DNA of 17,418 nt, from contig JAICQA010000020.1 of the NCBI GenBank assembly GCA_025929595.1, positions 1-17,418 on the forward strand. The letters are read 5' to 3'. The stretch comes from Xanthobacteraceae bacterium. GTDB taxonomy: Bacteria; Pseudomonadota; Alphaproteobacteria; Rhizobiales; Xanthobacteraceae. Both the position numbers and the translations under genes were made by a program. Below, one piece after another: positions 1 to 7,706 of this stretch (position 1 is the first letter of the stretch; every line of letters begins with the position of its first letter). The notes beneath the pieces are model-generated. The model ran no database searches and was not told the DNA's origin. It was given only the letters and a program-made list of their open reading frames with translations.

Positions 1-1
1 C

Positions 2-1978
2 TCGGCGGCGATCGCGCGTGGATGCAAGGGCGCAAAGGTAACGACGGCCCGCCATCTTTGCCGGGCCGAGGTAGACCGCTTTCAGGCGGAACTGGCGGGC
101 GGGCAACCGATCACGGTCGGCTGCATGCAGGAAGCGCCGCTCTTCGGCGAGATCGCAGCCGAGGCTGCCGCCGACGCCGACATTCGTTACGTCAATATCC
201 GCGAGACCGCGGGCTGGTCGAACGACGCCGCCGCGGCCGGCCCGAAAATGGCGGCGCTGATTGCCGCTGCTGCCGAGCCCCTGCCCGATTTTCCGCTCGT
301 AAGTCTGGAGAGCGACGGCGTTGCGCTGATCTACGGACGCGATGAACGCGCGATCGAGGCGGCGCAGCTTCTGAAGGATCGGCTCGACGTTACGGTCATG
401 ATCTCGAAGCCCGGCGACATCTCGCCGCCGCGCATCACGGAATTTCCGATCGTCAAAGGCACCGTGCGCAATGCCAAAGGGTGGCTCGGGGCATTCGAAG
501 TGACCGTCGATAACTTCGCGCAGCCGCTCCCCTCCTCGCGCGACAAATTTGTCTGGGCCAGCGCGCGGGACGGCGCGACGTCGAATTGCGATATCGTCGT
601 CGATCTTTCGGGCGGCACGCCGCTCTTTCCGGCGCACGACCTGCGCGACGGTTATGTGCGTGCCGATCCCGGCGACCCGCAGGCCGTATTGCGCGCCGTG
701 CTGAAGGCGGGCGAACTCGTCGGCACCTTCGACAAACCGCGCTACATTAAATTCACCGAGCATCTGTGCGCGCATTCGCGTTCGAAGAAAACCGGCTGCA
801 CGCGTTGCCTCGACCTCTGCCCGACCGGAGCGATCGAGCCGAACGGCGACCGTGTGCGGATCGACGAGAATATCTGTGCGGGCTGCGGCGCCTGCGCTTC
901 GGTCTGCCCGACGGGTGCTGCGTCCTACGCTCTGCCGCCCGCCGACGCGCTCATGCGCAAACTGCGCACGCTCCTCACCACGTATCGGGAAGCGGGCGGA
1001 AGGAATGCCGTCGTGCTCCTGCATGACGCGGCGCATGGCGAGCCGATGATCGACGCGCTCGCGCGACACGGCGACGGTCTGCCTGCGAATGTCCTGCCGA
1101 TTGCCGTGAACGAAGTGACGCAAGTCGGACTCGAGACGGTCGCAGCGGCGTTTGCTTTCGGCGCATCGGCCGTGCGTTTCCTGCTGCGCGCCAAGCCGCA
1201 GCATGACCCCGAGGCGTTGCTTCGTACGCTGCGCTTTGCGGAACCCATTCTCGCGGGCCTTGGCTTCGGTACCGGGCGTGCGGCGACGATCGAGACCGAC
1301 GATCCCGACGCACTTGGCGCAGCGCTGCGCGCCGTTGACGACGGCGTGACCGCAAAGACGCTGGCTTCGTTCCAGCCCATCGGTGCGAAGCGCGACGTCA
1401 TGAAGCTCGCGCTGCGCGAACTGCAACGCACTGCTCCGGCGCCCGTCGACGTGATCGCGCTGCCTGCCGGCGCGCCCTTCGGCAAGGTCGAGGTGAATGT
1501 CGAGGGCTGCACGCTCTGCCTTTCCTGTGTCGCGGCCTGCCCGACCGGCGCGCTGATCGACGACCCCGAGCGGCCGATGCTGCGCTTCCAGGAAGATGCC
1601 TGCGTGCAATGCGGGCTCTGCAAGGCGACCTGCCCCGAGAAAGTCATCAGCCTCGTGCCGCAGATCGACTTCACCGCGGTCACCGCCCCCGCCCGCGTCG
1701 TCAAGCAGGAAGAGCCGTTCCACTGCATCTCGTGCGGCAAGCCGTTCGGCACCAAGAGCACGATCGAACGCGTGTCGGCGAAGCTCGAAGGCAAGCATTG
1801 GATGTTCAAGGGTCAGCCACAGCGGCTCGATGTGTTGAAAATGTGCGAGGACTGCCGCGTCGTCGCGATGACGAACCAGTCGGTCGATCCTTATGCCGGG
1901 CCCGAACGTCCGAAGGTGCGGACGACCGAGGACTATCTGCGCGAGCGCGAAGCGGCGGAGCGCGAAGGCAAGGCGTAG
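2..1978 (+). CDS. 4Fe-4S ferredoxin-type multi-cluster protein, partial at 5' end
   Basis: The reading frame is open from the window edge, so the true start lies to the left. The first in-frame ATG is at 125, but 41 codons precede it with the same character, so it is probably internal. Numbering from that ATG, there are two ferredoxin pairs. The first holds Cys225, 228 and 232 (CTRCLDLCP) and Cys251, 254, 257 and 261. The second holds Cys462, 465, 468 and 472 and Cys493, 496, 499 and 503. A CxxC at 534/537 and a CxxC at 574/577 resemble a zinc ribbon. The very first cluster lacks the first Cys of the usual CxxCxxCxxxCP, though Cys215 nearby could substitute. Proteins of this type are known beside formate dehydrogenase and TorD-like chaperone genes in Rhizobiales. 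Likely role: cytoplasmic electron transfer or maturation for a molybdoenzyme (inference). It converges on the cytochrome gene with a 2-nt gap. Confidence 0.87.
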   Translation, partial: SAAIARGCKGAKVTTARHLCRAEVDRFQAELAGGQPITVGCMQEAPLFGEIAAEAAADADIRYVNIRETAGWSNDAAAAGPKMAALIAAAAEPLPDFPLVSLESDGVALIYGRDERAIEAAQLLKDRLDVTVMISKPGDISPPRITEFPIVKGTVRNAKGWLGAFEVTVDNFAQPLPSSRDKFVWASARDGATSNCDIVVDLSGGTPLFPAHDLRDGYVRADPGDPQAVLRAVLKAGELVGTFDKPRYIKFTEHLCAHSRSKKTGCTRCLDLCPTGAIEPNGDRVRIDENICAGCGACASVCPTGAASYALPPADALMRKLRTLLTTYREAGGRNAVVLLHDAAHGEPMIDALARHGDGLPANVLPIAVNEVTQVGLETVAAAFAFGASAVRFLLRAKPQHDPEALLRTLRFAEPILAGLGFGTGRAATIETDDPDALGAALRAVDDGVTAKTLASFQPIGAKRDVMKLALRELQRTAPAPVDVIALPAGAPFGKVEVNVEGCTLCLSCVAACPTGALIDDPERPMLRFQEDACVQCGLCKATCPEKVISLVPQIDFTAVTAPARVVKQEEPFHCISCGKPFGTKSTIERVSAKLEGKHWMFKGQPQRLDVLKMCEDCRVVAMTNQSVDPYAGPERPKVRTTEDYLREREAAEREGKA

Positions 1979-1980
1979 CG

Positions 1981-3264
1981 TTATTTCGGCGTCGTCGCCT
2001 TCTCGAGGAAATCCACCAGCGCCTTGCGGTCTTCGGGCGAAGTGATGCGCTGCTCCGGCATCTTGGTACCGGGCGTGTATTTCATCGGGCCGACTTCGAA
2101 CAGTTCGGCGACCGTCTCCTTCGTCCACACGATGTCCATCTGCTTCAGTGCCGGCGAGAAATTGTAGCCGGGGAGCGACGCGATCCGGCGGCCGAAAATG
2201 CCGTGCAGCGTGGGGCCGGCGCGGTTGCCTTCATCGGGCGAGAGCGTGTGGCAGGCAATACAGGCCTTATAGACCTCCGCGCCGCGGTCGCCCGCGAATG
2301 CCGCGAGCGGACTGTCCGTACCGCCCATTGCGACCATGCCGACATGCTCGCCCGACAAGGCATTCCAGCGCCTCACCATGCGGTCGGTGCCGCCGGTGAG
2401 CAATGTCTTGCTGTCGGGGAAGAATGCCGCCGACCACACGGGCAAGCCGGGGCCGACCAGCGTGCGGACAAGTTTCCGCTCCTTGCGGTCGATCACGCCG
2501 ACCGAGCCCCGAATGCCGGCAGCCGCGACCAGCGCGCCATCGGGCGAGGCGGCGACGGAGATGATCGGCATTTCGGCGACATCGACCTCGCCGCGTTTCT
2601 CACCGGCGGGTCCGATGAAGTAGACGCGGCCGTTGGCGCCGGCGGCGACGATTTCGCCATCCGGCGCGACCGCCACGGTGTTGAGCGGCGTCGGCACGGT
2701 GACGATTACCGGCGCGCCACTACCCTTGAGCGGCCAGATACGCACGGTCGCGTCATAGGCGGCGCTCACCAAAAATTGTCCGTCGCGCGAAAAAGCAACG
2801 CCATTCACATTCTGATCGTGGCCGTTCAGCGTGCGCGGCTCGCCACCGTTCAACGGCCAGAGGCGGATTGTGCGATCCCAGGATGCGGAAGCAATCGTGT
2901 TGCCGTCGGGCGAGACGGCAAGCGCCACGATCGGCGCGGTGTGGCCCTCGAAGGTTTGCTCGGGAACGGGACTGCCGTTCTTCCAGATCGCAATCTTGCC
3001 GTCCTCGCCTCCGGTCACCTGCCGCTCGTTGCCGAGAATGGCCACTGCGTTCACGGCGCTCTCGTGGAAGCGGAGCACTTGCTCCGCTGCATTGCGCTTG
3101 AGCGACCAGCGGATGGCGGAGGTGTCGAAGCTGCCGGAGATCGCGCTTTCGCCGTCGGCGCTGACCGCGACCGAACGCACCGGCCCGCCATGACCGCGCA
3201 ACTGTGCTTCGGCCGGCACGGCCACGAGCGTCAAGGCGAAAATGAACAGAAAAAGACGGAACAT
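1981..3264 (-). CDS. Exported WD40 beta-propeller protein with C-terminal cytochrome c domain
   Basis: The chosen ATG gives 427 residues. It starts with a hydrophobic signal peptide of about 20 residues ending VPAEA before Gln, so export to the periplasm is expected. About seven WD40 blades follow (roughly residues 22-306), with recurring GH, SPDG and WD-like pairs. A monohaem cytochrome c domain comes last, with CIACH at 335-339 and a likely axial Met402 in TKMPEQ. In-frame upstream starts exist (ATG at 3276, TTG at 3312, directly after the previous gene's stop). They only lengthen the leader, and 3276 cannot be excluded. The gene is last in an operon with two MoeA-type genes, 48 nt after the preceding stop. 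Likely role: periplasmic electron carrier, with the propeller as docking surface for a redox enzyme (inference). The partner is not visible in the window. Confidence 0.86.
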   Translation of the reverse strand: MFRLFLFIFALTLVAVPAEAQLRGHGGPVRSVAVSADGESAISGSFDTSAIRWSLKRNAAEQVLRFHESAVNAVAILGNERQVTGGEDGKIAIWKNGSPVPEQTFEGHTAPIVALAVSPDGNTIASASWDRTIRLWPLNGGEPRTLNGHDQNVNGVAFSRDGQFLVSAAYDATVRIWPLKGSGAPVIVTVPTPLNTVAVAPDGEIVAAGANGRVYFIGPAGEKRGEVDVAEMPIISVAASPDGALVAAAGIRGSVGVIDRKERKLVRTLVGPGLPVWSAAFFPDSKTLLTGGTDRMVRRWNALSGEHVGMVAMGGTDSPLAAFAGDRGAEVYKACIACHTLSPDEGNRAGPTLHGIFGRRIASLPGYNFSPALKQMDIVWTKETVAELFEVGPMKYTPGTKMPEQRITSPEDRKALVDFLEKATTPK

Positions 3265-3312
3265 TCCGGCGATCATCACTCGTGAACAGGCGGCGCGAAT
3301 GTCGGTTCCCAA

Positions 3313-5310
3313 TCAGGCATCGGCGGGGCGCATGCCGAGCGCCGCGATCCTTGCGCGCACCTCCGGATCGCGCAAGGCGGCGAGGAACGCCTTGACGGCT
3401 TCGTGTTCGCGGCGCGCTTCAACCAGAATGAAATCGTAATGTTCTGGTGACAGCGGCAAGAATCCGAGATCATACATCGCGGCCACGGACTGGATCGCAA
3501 CACCCCAGTCGGCCCTGCCCTGCGCCACCGCGGCCGCGACGGCGTTGTGCGACTTCGGCTGATTGCCGTGGCCAGCGGGTTTTGCGACCGCGAGCAGCTT
3601 GTCGATCAGCACACGCGTGCCCGCGCCCGCGTTGCGGTTGACCATGATGCAAGCGGGATCGGCAAGCGCGGCTTTCACCGCATCGGTCGCGGGCTTGCTC
3701 TCGAAGCGCTTATCGCCCTGCCGGAAGACAACGCCCTGCATCCGCTCCCAGCCGCGCACCAGCGACAGGCCGGGCTCGAGCAAGTGTTCATTATATTTGC
3801 CCGTCGCGGGATCGAGCAGATGAACGGGCGCGAGATCGCATTCGCCGCGCTTCGCCGCCGCCACGCCGCCCTGGCTGCCGACCGCGATACGGCGAGCGGA
3901 AAATCCCTGCTCGGCGAGCTTGCCGAGCACCGCGTCGAGCGCGACGCAATGGCTGCCAGTGACGACGAGATCGGGAATGCGCGCGGATTGCCCGAGGAGC
4001 GTCACCGTCGATCGCGTGCCGGCATCGAGCGAACCGGCGAGCGCGTCGACTTCAACAAAGCCGTCCGCTTCGGAGAAGGTCGTGACCGAGCCCGAGCCCT
4101 TGCCGATCGGGAAAGCCACCGGCCCGCTTTCGCCCGCGACGAGCGCCACGAGCACGAATTCCTTGCGGCCCATTTCCGACGGCAGGCGCACGGGGATCGT
4201 CGCCTCGACCGTCTCGGCCGCTTCCGGCGGCAGACCCGCATAAGCGCGCAAGACCGGCGCGACGTAAGCATGAAAGGTGAAGATCGCAGAGGTCGGAAAG
4301 CCCGGCAGGACGACCACCGGCTTTTTTCCGATCACTGCGAGGCAAAGCGGCTTACCCGGCTTTAAAGCGACACCATGCACGACGATGCCGGGTTGGCCGA
4401 GTTTCGAGACGACCGCGTGCGAGAGATCGCCCGCGCCTTTCGAGGTGCCGCCTGACAGCACTACGAGGTCGCAGCTTTCGAGACCCTTGCGGACGGCGGC
4501 GTCCAGCTTCGCTTCGTCGTCAGGGAGCGCGCCGAGCGATATCGGCTCGCCGCCTGCTTCGCTCACGGCGGCGGCGATGATCGCGCCGTTCGAGTCGTAG
4601 ACCGCGCCCGCGCGTAGCGGCTTGCCGGGCTCGGCCAGTTCATCGCCGGTGGACAGCACCGCGACGCGCGGCTTTCGAACGACATCGACACCGTCCATGC
4701 CGCAGGCGGCGAGCATACCGATCTCACGCGAGCCGATCCGCGTACCGCGCCGCAGGAGCGTTTCGCCGCGCGCGATGTCGGAGCCCGCGAAAGAAACAAA
4801 TTGCCCCTGACCGACTGTACGCCGCAGGTCGATGGCCGGACCCCGCTCGGTCTCCACGAGATCGGTCCATTCGATCATCACGACGGCGTCGGCGCCGCGC
4901 GGCACGACGCCGCCGGTCGCAATCGTCGTTGCCGATCCGGGCGCGACGGTCAGCGTCGGCGCCACACCGCATGCGAGCACTTCGTTGTTGAGGAGCAGGC
5001 GGCGCGGGCTCGCGTCGCTCGCGCCCGTGGTGTCGCCTGCGCTCACCGCAAAGCCGTCGACGTTGGAGCGGTCGAAGGGCGGCGTGTCGATGGGCGCTGC
5101 GATGTCGTGCGCGAGCACGCGGCCAAGCGATTGCGCAAGGGGCACGCGTTCGGGATCGAGCGGCTTGAGATCGAGGTGGCGCTCGAAGCGCGTGCGCGCT
5201 TCCTCCGGCGACACGACTTCGAGGAACTGCTCCTGGCGCGCTGCGGCGCGGATCTGCGCCAACAGCCGATCGGACGGAGGAGTGACCTTGTTGCTGCGGT
5301 CGCTGCTCAC
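3313..5310 (-). CDS. moeA: MoeA-type molybdopterin molybdenumtransferase fused to PBP-like domain
   Basis: A 665-residue protein. Residues 20-440 are MoeA, with all active-site signatures: DRSNVDGFA (80-88, Asp85), LSTGDEL (219-225, Asp223), SGGTSKGAGD (286-295, Asp295) and LPGFPTSA (335-342), followed by MoeA domain IV. MoeA inserts molybdate into adenylylated molybdopterin to make Moco in the cytoplasm. Residues about 445-660 form an extra domain resembling the periplasmic-binding-protein-like or LysR-substrate-type domain found fused to some MoeA proteins. It includes NRNAGAGTR (559-567) and SHNAVAAAVAQGRADWGVAI (587-606). It may sense or bind an oxyanion or cofactor (inference). The start is GTG, and its four bases GTGA overlap the stop of the upstream MoeA-like gene, which indicates translational coupling. 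The domain calls are firm. Whether this is the housekeeping MoeA or a pathway-specific one is unknown. Confidence 0.9.
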   Translation of the reverse strand: MSSDRSNKVTPPSDRLLAQIRAAARQEQFLEVVSPEEARTRFERHLDLKPLDPERVPLAQSLGRVLAHDIAAPIDTPPFDRSNVDGFAVSAGDTTGASDASPRRLLLNNEVLACGVAPTLTVAPGSATTIATGGVVPRGADAVVMIEWTDLVETERGPAIDLRRTVGQGQFVSFAGSDIARGETLLRRGTRIGSREIGMLAACGMDGVDVVRKPRVAVLSTGDELAEPGKPLRAGAVYDSNGAIIAAAVSEAGGEPISLGALPDDEAKLDAAVRKGLESCDLVVLSGGTSKGAGDLSHAVVSKLGQPGIVVHGVALKPGKPLCLAVIGKKPVVVLPGFPTSAIFTFHAYVAPVLRAYAGLPPEAAETVEATIPVRLPSEMGRKEFVLVALVAGESGPVAFPIGKGSGSVTTFSEADGFVEVDALAGSLDAGTRSTVTLLGQSARIPDLVVTGSHCVALDAVLGKLAEQGFSARRIAVGSQGGVAAAKRGECDLAPVHLLDPATGKYNEHLLEPGLSLVRGWERMQGVVFRQGDKRFESKPATDAVKAALADPACIMVNRNAGAGTRVLIDKLLAVAKPAGHGNQPKSHNAVAAAVAQGRADWGVAIQSVAAMYDLGFLPLSPEHYDFILVEARREHEAVKAFLAALRDPEVRARIAALGMRPADA

Positions 5311-6428
5311 GGGAACGCTCTCATTTCAACAACTGCACTCGCTGCCATGCCTTCGCTTTCCGGCGGCACGAGCACCCAGCCGTCCGCCTGCGCGAATGAT
5401 TGCAGCGACAAAATTCCTGAGCCGAGCGGCTCGATCCCCGATCCTGCGCGGCGCACCGGCACGAATTCCGCGAGGCCGACGGTCGACGTCACTTTTTTCG
5501 TGAGCGGCAAGAGCACACCGGCGCTGAATTCTGTCTTTCCGCTGCAACGCGCGAGCAGTTGGCTGCCGACGATCAGAAAGGCCGCGAGGGCCGCATCGAG
5601 ACGTCCGGGTAAGAGCAGCACGGCGCGGCCGTCCACCGTCCCAAACGCCGCCGTCTCGCCCGGCGTAATGCCGAAGCCGTGCAGCTCGACTTTGCCGACG
5701 CGGGCAAGCGTCTTCACCGCCGCGTCACGCTTGCCGGTGCCCGTGCTGCCGATGCCGATGACAATATCGCTCGCGCGATCGGTGAGTGCTGCTTCGAGCG
5801 TCGATGCCTGCGCCACCTGCGCGATGCAGCCTTCCGCTTCGACCGCGCGGGCGATCAATGGCGAGAGCGTATCCTCGCGGCTGCGAGTCGGCACGGTGAC
5901 GGAAAAAATCTTCACGCGCGGCGAGCGTACCGACACCGACCGAATGCCCGCCGCAGCCAACACGGCAACGTCGCTCGGACGCAGGACCTGACCGGCGCGG
6001 CGAAGCACTGTGCCATTCGCTATATCGGCGCCGACCACCATCACGCCCTCGCCAGGCGCAGCGGCGGCGTGAACCTCCGCACCTGTCCTGGTCATTGCGA
6101 CGGCATCTACCGGCAGAACGGCGTCCGTGCCGGACGGCATCGGCTGGCTCGCTTCAACCCAGATGGGAGCCGGATCGAGCGGCGCGGGCGCATAGGGGCC
6201 GGCGTCGATCACGCGCTCCGATGCCACGGCCCAGCCGTCGCGCAGCGCGCAGGCTGAAGCCGGTACATCCTTCGCCGCCATCGCGTCGGCTGCGAGGATC
6301 GAGCCGACCGCGGCAACGGGCTCCACGTTCCGCGCGGCGACCGGCGCGGCCGCATCATTCAGGCGCGCGACGATCTCGGCGAGCGGCGCGAGGCGGGTAA
6401 TGCGCTGCAATGTCTCCGGAGGGTTCAT
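5307..6428 (-). CDS. Degenerate MoeA-like molybdopterin-binding protein
   Basis: A 373-residue protein with the overall MoeA layout. The N-terminal RDGWAV (63-68, Asp64) corresponds to MDGYA. A molybdopterin-binding fold follows at about 170-285, then a C-terminal beta domain. Several catalytic signatures are altered. LSTGDEL is replaced by IFSVTVP (174-180), losing that Asp. SGGxSxG-D becomes GIGSTGTGKRD (225-235), keeping Asp235. LPGNPVS becomes LPGRLDA (273-279). It probably binds molybdopterin but may not insert metal (inference). It could be a partner of the coupled MoeA-PBP protein or a carrier for the finished cofactor. It is the first gene of the minus-strand operon, with ATG at 6428 and a weak AGG 6 nt upstream, and it diverges from tusA. 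I know of no experimental role for this subfamily. Confidence 0.83.
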   Translation of the reverse strand: MNPPETLQRITRLAPLAEIVARLNDAAAPVAARNVEPVAAVGSILAADAMAAKDVPASACALRDGWAVASERVIDAGPYAPAPLDPAPIWVEASQPMPSGTDAVLPVDAVAMTRTGAEVHAAAAPGEGVMVVGADIANGTVLRRAGQVLRPSDVAVLAAAGIRSVSVRSPRVKIFSVTVPTRSREDTLSPLIARAVEAEGCIAQVAQASTLEAALTDRASDIVIGIGSTGTGKRDAAVKTLARVGKVELHGFGITPGETAAFGTVDGRAVLLLPGRLDAALAAFLIVGSQLLARCSGKTEFSAGVLLPLTKKVTSTVGLAEFVPVRRAGSGIEPLGSGILSLQSFAQADGWVLVPPESEGMAASAVVEMRAFP

Positions 6429-6488
6429 GCTACCTATCTAGCCGAAGGGGCCGGACGCCGGTAGCAAAGGCTCCAAAACCGTGAATCC

Positions 6489-6497
6489 TGCTATATC
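6489..6497 (+). promoter_or_regulatory. Candidate extended -10 promoter for tusA
   Basis: The 75-nt divergent interval 6429-6503 must hold promoters for both directions. TG-C-TATATC at 6489-6497 matches an extended -10. Transcription would then begin at or within a few bases of the tusA ATG at 6504. No Shine-Dalgarno sequence is visible before that ATG, so the mRNA may be leaderless. No good -35 is seen. This is a pattern match only. Confidence 0.3.
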
Positions 6498-6503
6498 CGC
6501 TCC

Positions 6504-6728
6504 ATGGCCGAGACCAGTCTGAACCTGCGGGGCCTGAAGTGTCCCCTGCCCGCCCTCAAGACCCGCAAGGCGCTGACCCGGCTGGGCTCGGGCGACGAAC
6601 TGGTGGTCGAATGCACCGATCCGCTCGCCGGGATCGACATCCCGAATTTGCTGCGGGAAACCGGTGACGCGCTTCTCCACACCGACCAGCAGACGGACTT
6701 GATCGTGTTCCGGATTCGAAAAAAATAG
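6504..6728 (+). CDS. tusA: TusA-family sulfurtransferase (sulfur carrier protein)
   Basis: A 74-residue protein of normal TusA length. It carries the N-terminal LRGLKCPLPALKTRKAL signature with the CPxP motif at Cys13, the residue that carries persulfide in this family. It ends in the FRIRKK beta-strand typical of the fold. TusA proteins relay sulfur from cysteine desulfurase to tRNA thiolation, Moco biosynthesis and sulfur oxidation enzymes. Here it is divergent from two MoeA-type genes, so delivery of sulfur for molybdenum cofactor or molybdoenzyme sulfuration is the likeliest role (inference). It is followed 22 nt later by an aldolase-family gene and may be cotranscribed with it. The ATG at 6504 lacks an evident ribosome binding site. 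The family call is firm, the specific pathway is not. Confidence 0.92.
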   Translation: MAETSLNLRGLKCPLPALKTRKALTRLGSGDELVVECTDPLAGIDIPNLLRETGDALLHTDQQTDLIVFRIRKK

Positions 6729-6750
6729 CGCAAACGCAGCGAGGCTCATT

Positions 6751-7689
6751 GTGCTCGAACTGAAACATGCGGCACCCGCGCCCGACGGCGCAGTCAGACC
6801 GGAAGCGGCCAGCGGCGTTTGGGTCCCGGCGGCAACGCCGTTCCGCGCCAATCTCGCGATCGACTTCGACCGCTACATCGCGCATTGCCAGCAACTGCTG
6901 GCTGACGGCGCGCACGGCCTGGCGGTGCTCGGCACCACGAGCGAGGCGAATTCGCTCGATCTTGGCGAGCGCGAGATGACGCTCGAGCGGTTGGTGAAAG
7001 CCGGCGTCTCGCCGCTGCAACTCCTGCCCGGCACCGGCACGTCGTCAATGGGCGACACGGTGCGGCTGACGCGCCACGCGGTGGCGCTCGGCGTGCGCGG
7101 CGTGCTGCTCCTGCCACCCTTCTATTACAAGAATGTGAGCGACGAAGGGCTCTATGCCTATGTCGCCGAGATCATCAAGCGCATGAGCGACAAGCGGCTC
7201 GCGCTCTATCTCTACAACTTCCCGCAGATGACGACGGTCCGCTGGTCGCCGGCGCTCGTCGGACTGCTGCTGCAGGATTTCCCGGACACGATCGTCGGCT
7301 TGAAGGACAGCTCGGGCGACGAGGACTATCTCGACACGCTGCTCGAACGCTTTCCGGGCTTCGCGGTGTTTCCGTCGAGCGAGTCGCTCTTGCTGCACGG
7401 GATGCGCAAGGGTGCGGCGGGCATCATTTCGGCAACGGCGAATATGAACGTCGCGGGATGCCGCGCGCTTTACGACGGCTGGCAGGGAGAGCACGCGCTC
7501 GACCTGCACAAGAAGGCCTCCGCGATCCGTGCCGCGGTTTCGCCATTCGGCTGGATTCCGGGCGTGAAGGCGATCCTCGCCGCGCGCGGCGGCAAGCCGG
7601 ACTGGGCGCGCGTGCGCCCGCCGCTCGACGAGTTGAGCGATCAACAGAAGACGGACTTGCTCGCCGCGGTCGACGCGGCGAGCACGTAA
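6751..7689 (+). CDS. DHDPS/N-acetylneuraminate lyase superfamily protein
   Basis: A 312-residue TIM-barrel protein of the class I pyruvate-dependent aldolase family. It has the GTTSEA loop (61-66), YNFP (155-158, catalytic Tyr155) and Schiff-base Lys185 in GLKDSSGD. In true dihydrodipicolinate synthase (DapA) the YNVPSRT motif carries the Arg that binds aspartate semialdehyde. Here that position is Met160 (YNFPQMT), so the substrate is probably not aspartate semialdehyde. It may be another aldehyde or a sugar acid. An N-terminal extension of about 20 residues precedes the first barrel strand. The start is GTG at 6751 with GAGG at 6741-6744, a good spacing. The nearest ATG is out of frame. It lies 22 nt after tusA on the same strand. 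The fold is certain and the reaction is unknown. Confidence 0.88.
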   Translation: MLELKHAAPAPDGAVRPEAASGVWVPAATPFRANLAIDFDRYIAHCQQLLADGAHGLAVLGTTSEANSLDLGEREMTLERLVKAGVSPLQLLPGTGTSSMGDTVRLTRHAVALGVRGVLLLPPFYYKNVSDEGLYAYVAEIIKRMSDKRLALYLYNFPQMTTVRWSPALVGLLLQDFPDTIVGLKDSSGDEDYLDTLLERFPGFAVFPSSESLLLHGMRKGAAGIISATANMNVAGCRALYDGWQGEHALDLHKKASAIRAAVSPFGWIPGVKAILAARGGKPDWARVRPPLDELSDQQKTDLLAAVDAAST

Positions 7690-7706
7690 GCTTCACTTTT
7701 TTATTC

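Noticed and set aside
1609..3285. Plus-strand open frame of 558 codons overlapping the 4Fe-4S gene end and antisense to the WD40-cytochrome gene
   Set aside because: No recognisable domain. The minus strand has a signal peptide, WD40 blades and a CxxCH haem motif in the same place.
3265..3312. Extended TTG start for the WD40-cytochrome protein
   Set aside because: The added residues precede a good signal peptide and have no typical leader character. ATG at 3264 or 3276 is better.
4801..5991. Plus-strand frame of 396 codons across the two MoeA-type genes
   Set aside because: Antisense shadow. The MoeA motifs on the minus strand are unambiguous.
6751..7689. Annotation as dapA (4-hydroxy-tetrahydrodipicolinate synthase)
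   Set aside because: The Arg that binds aspartate semialdehyde is replaced by Met160, so only the superfamily is supported.
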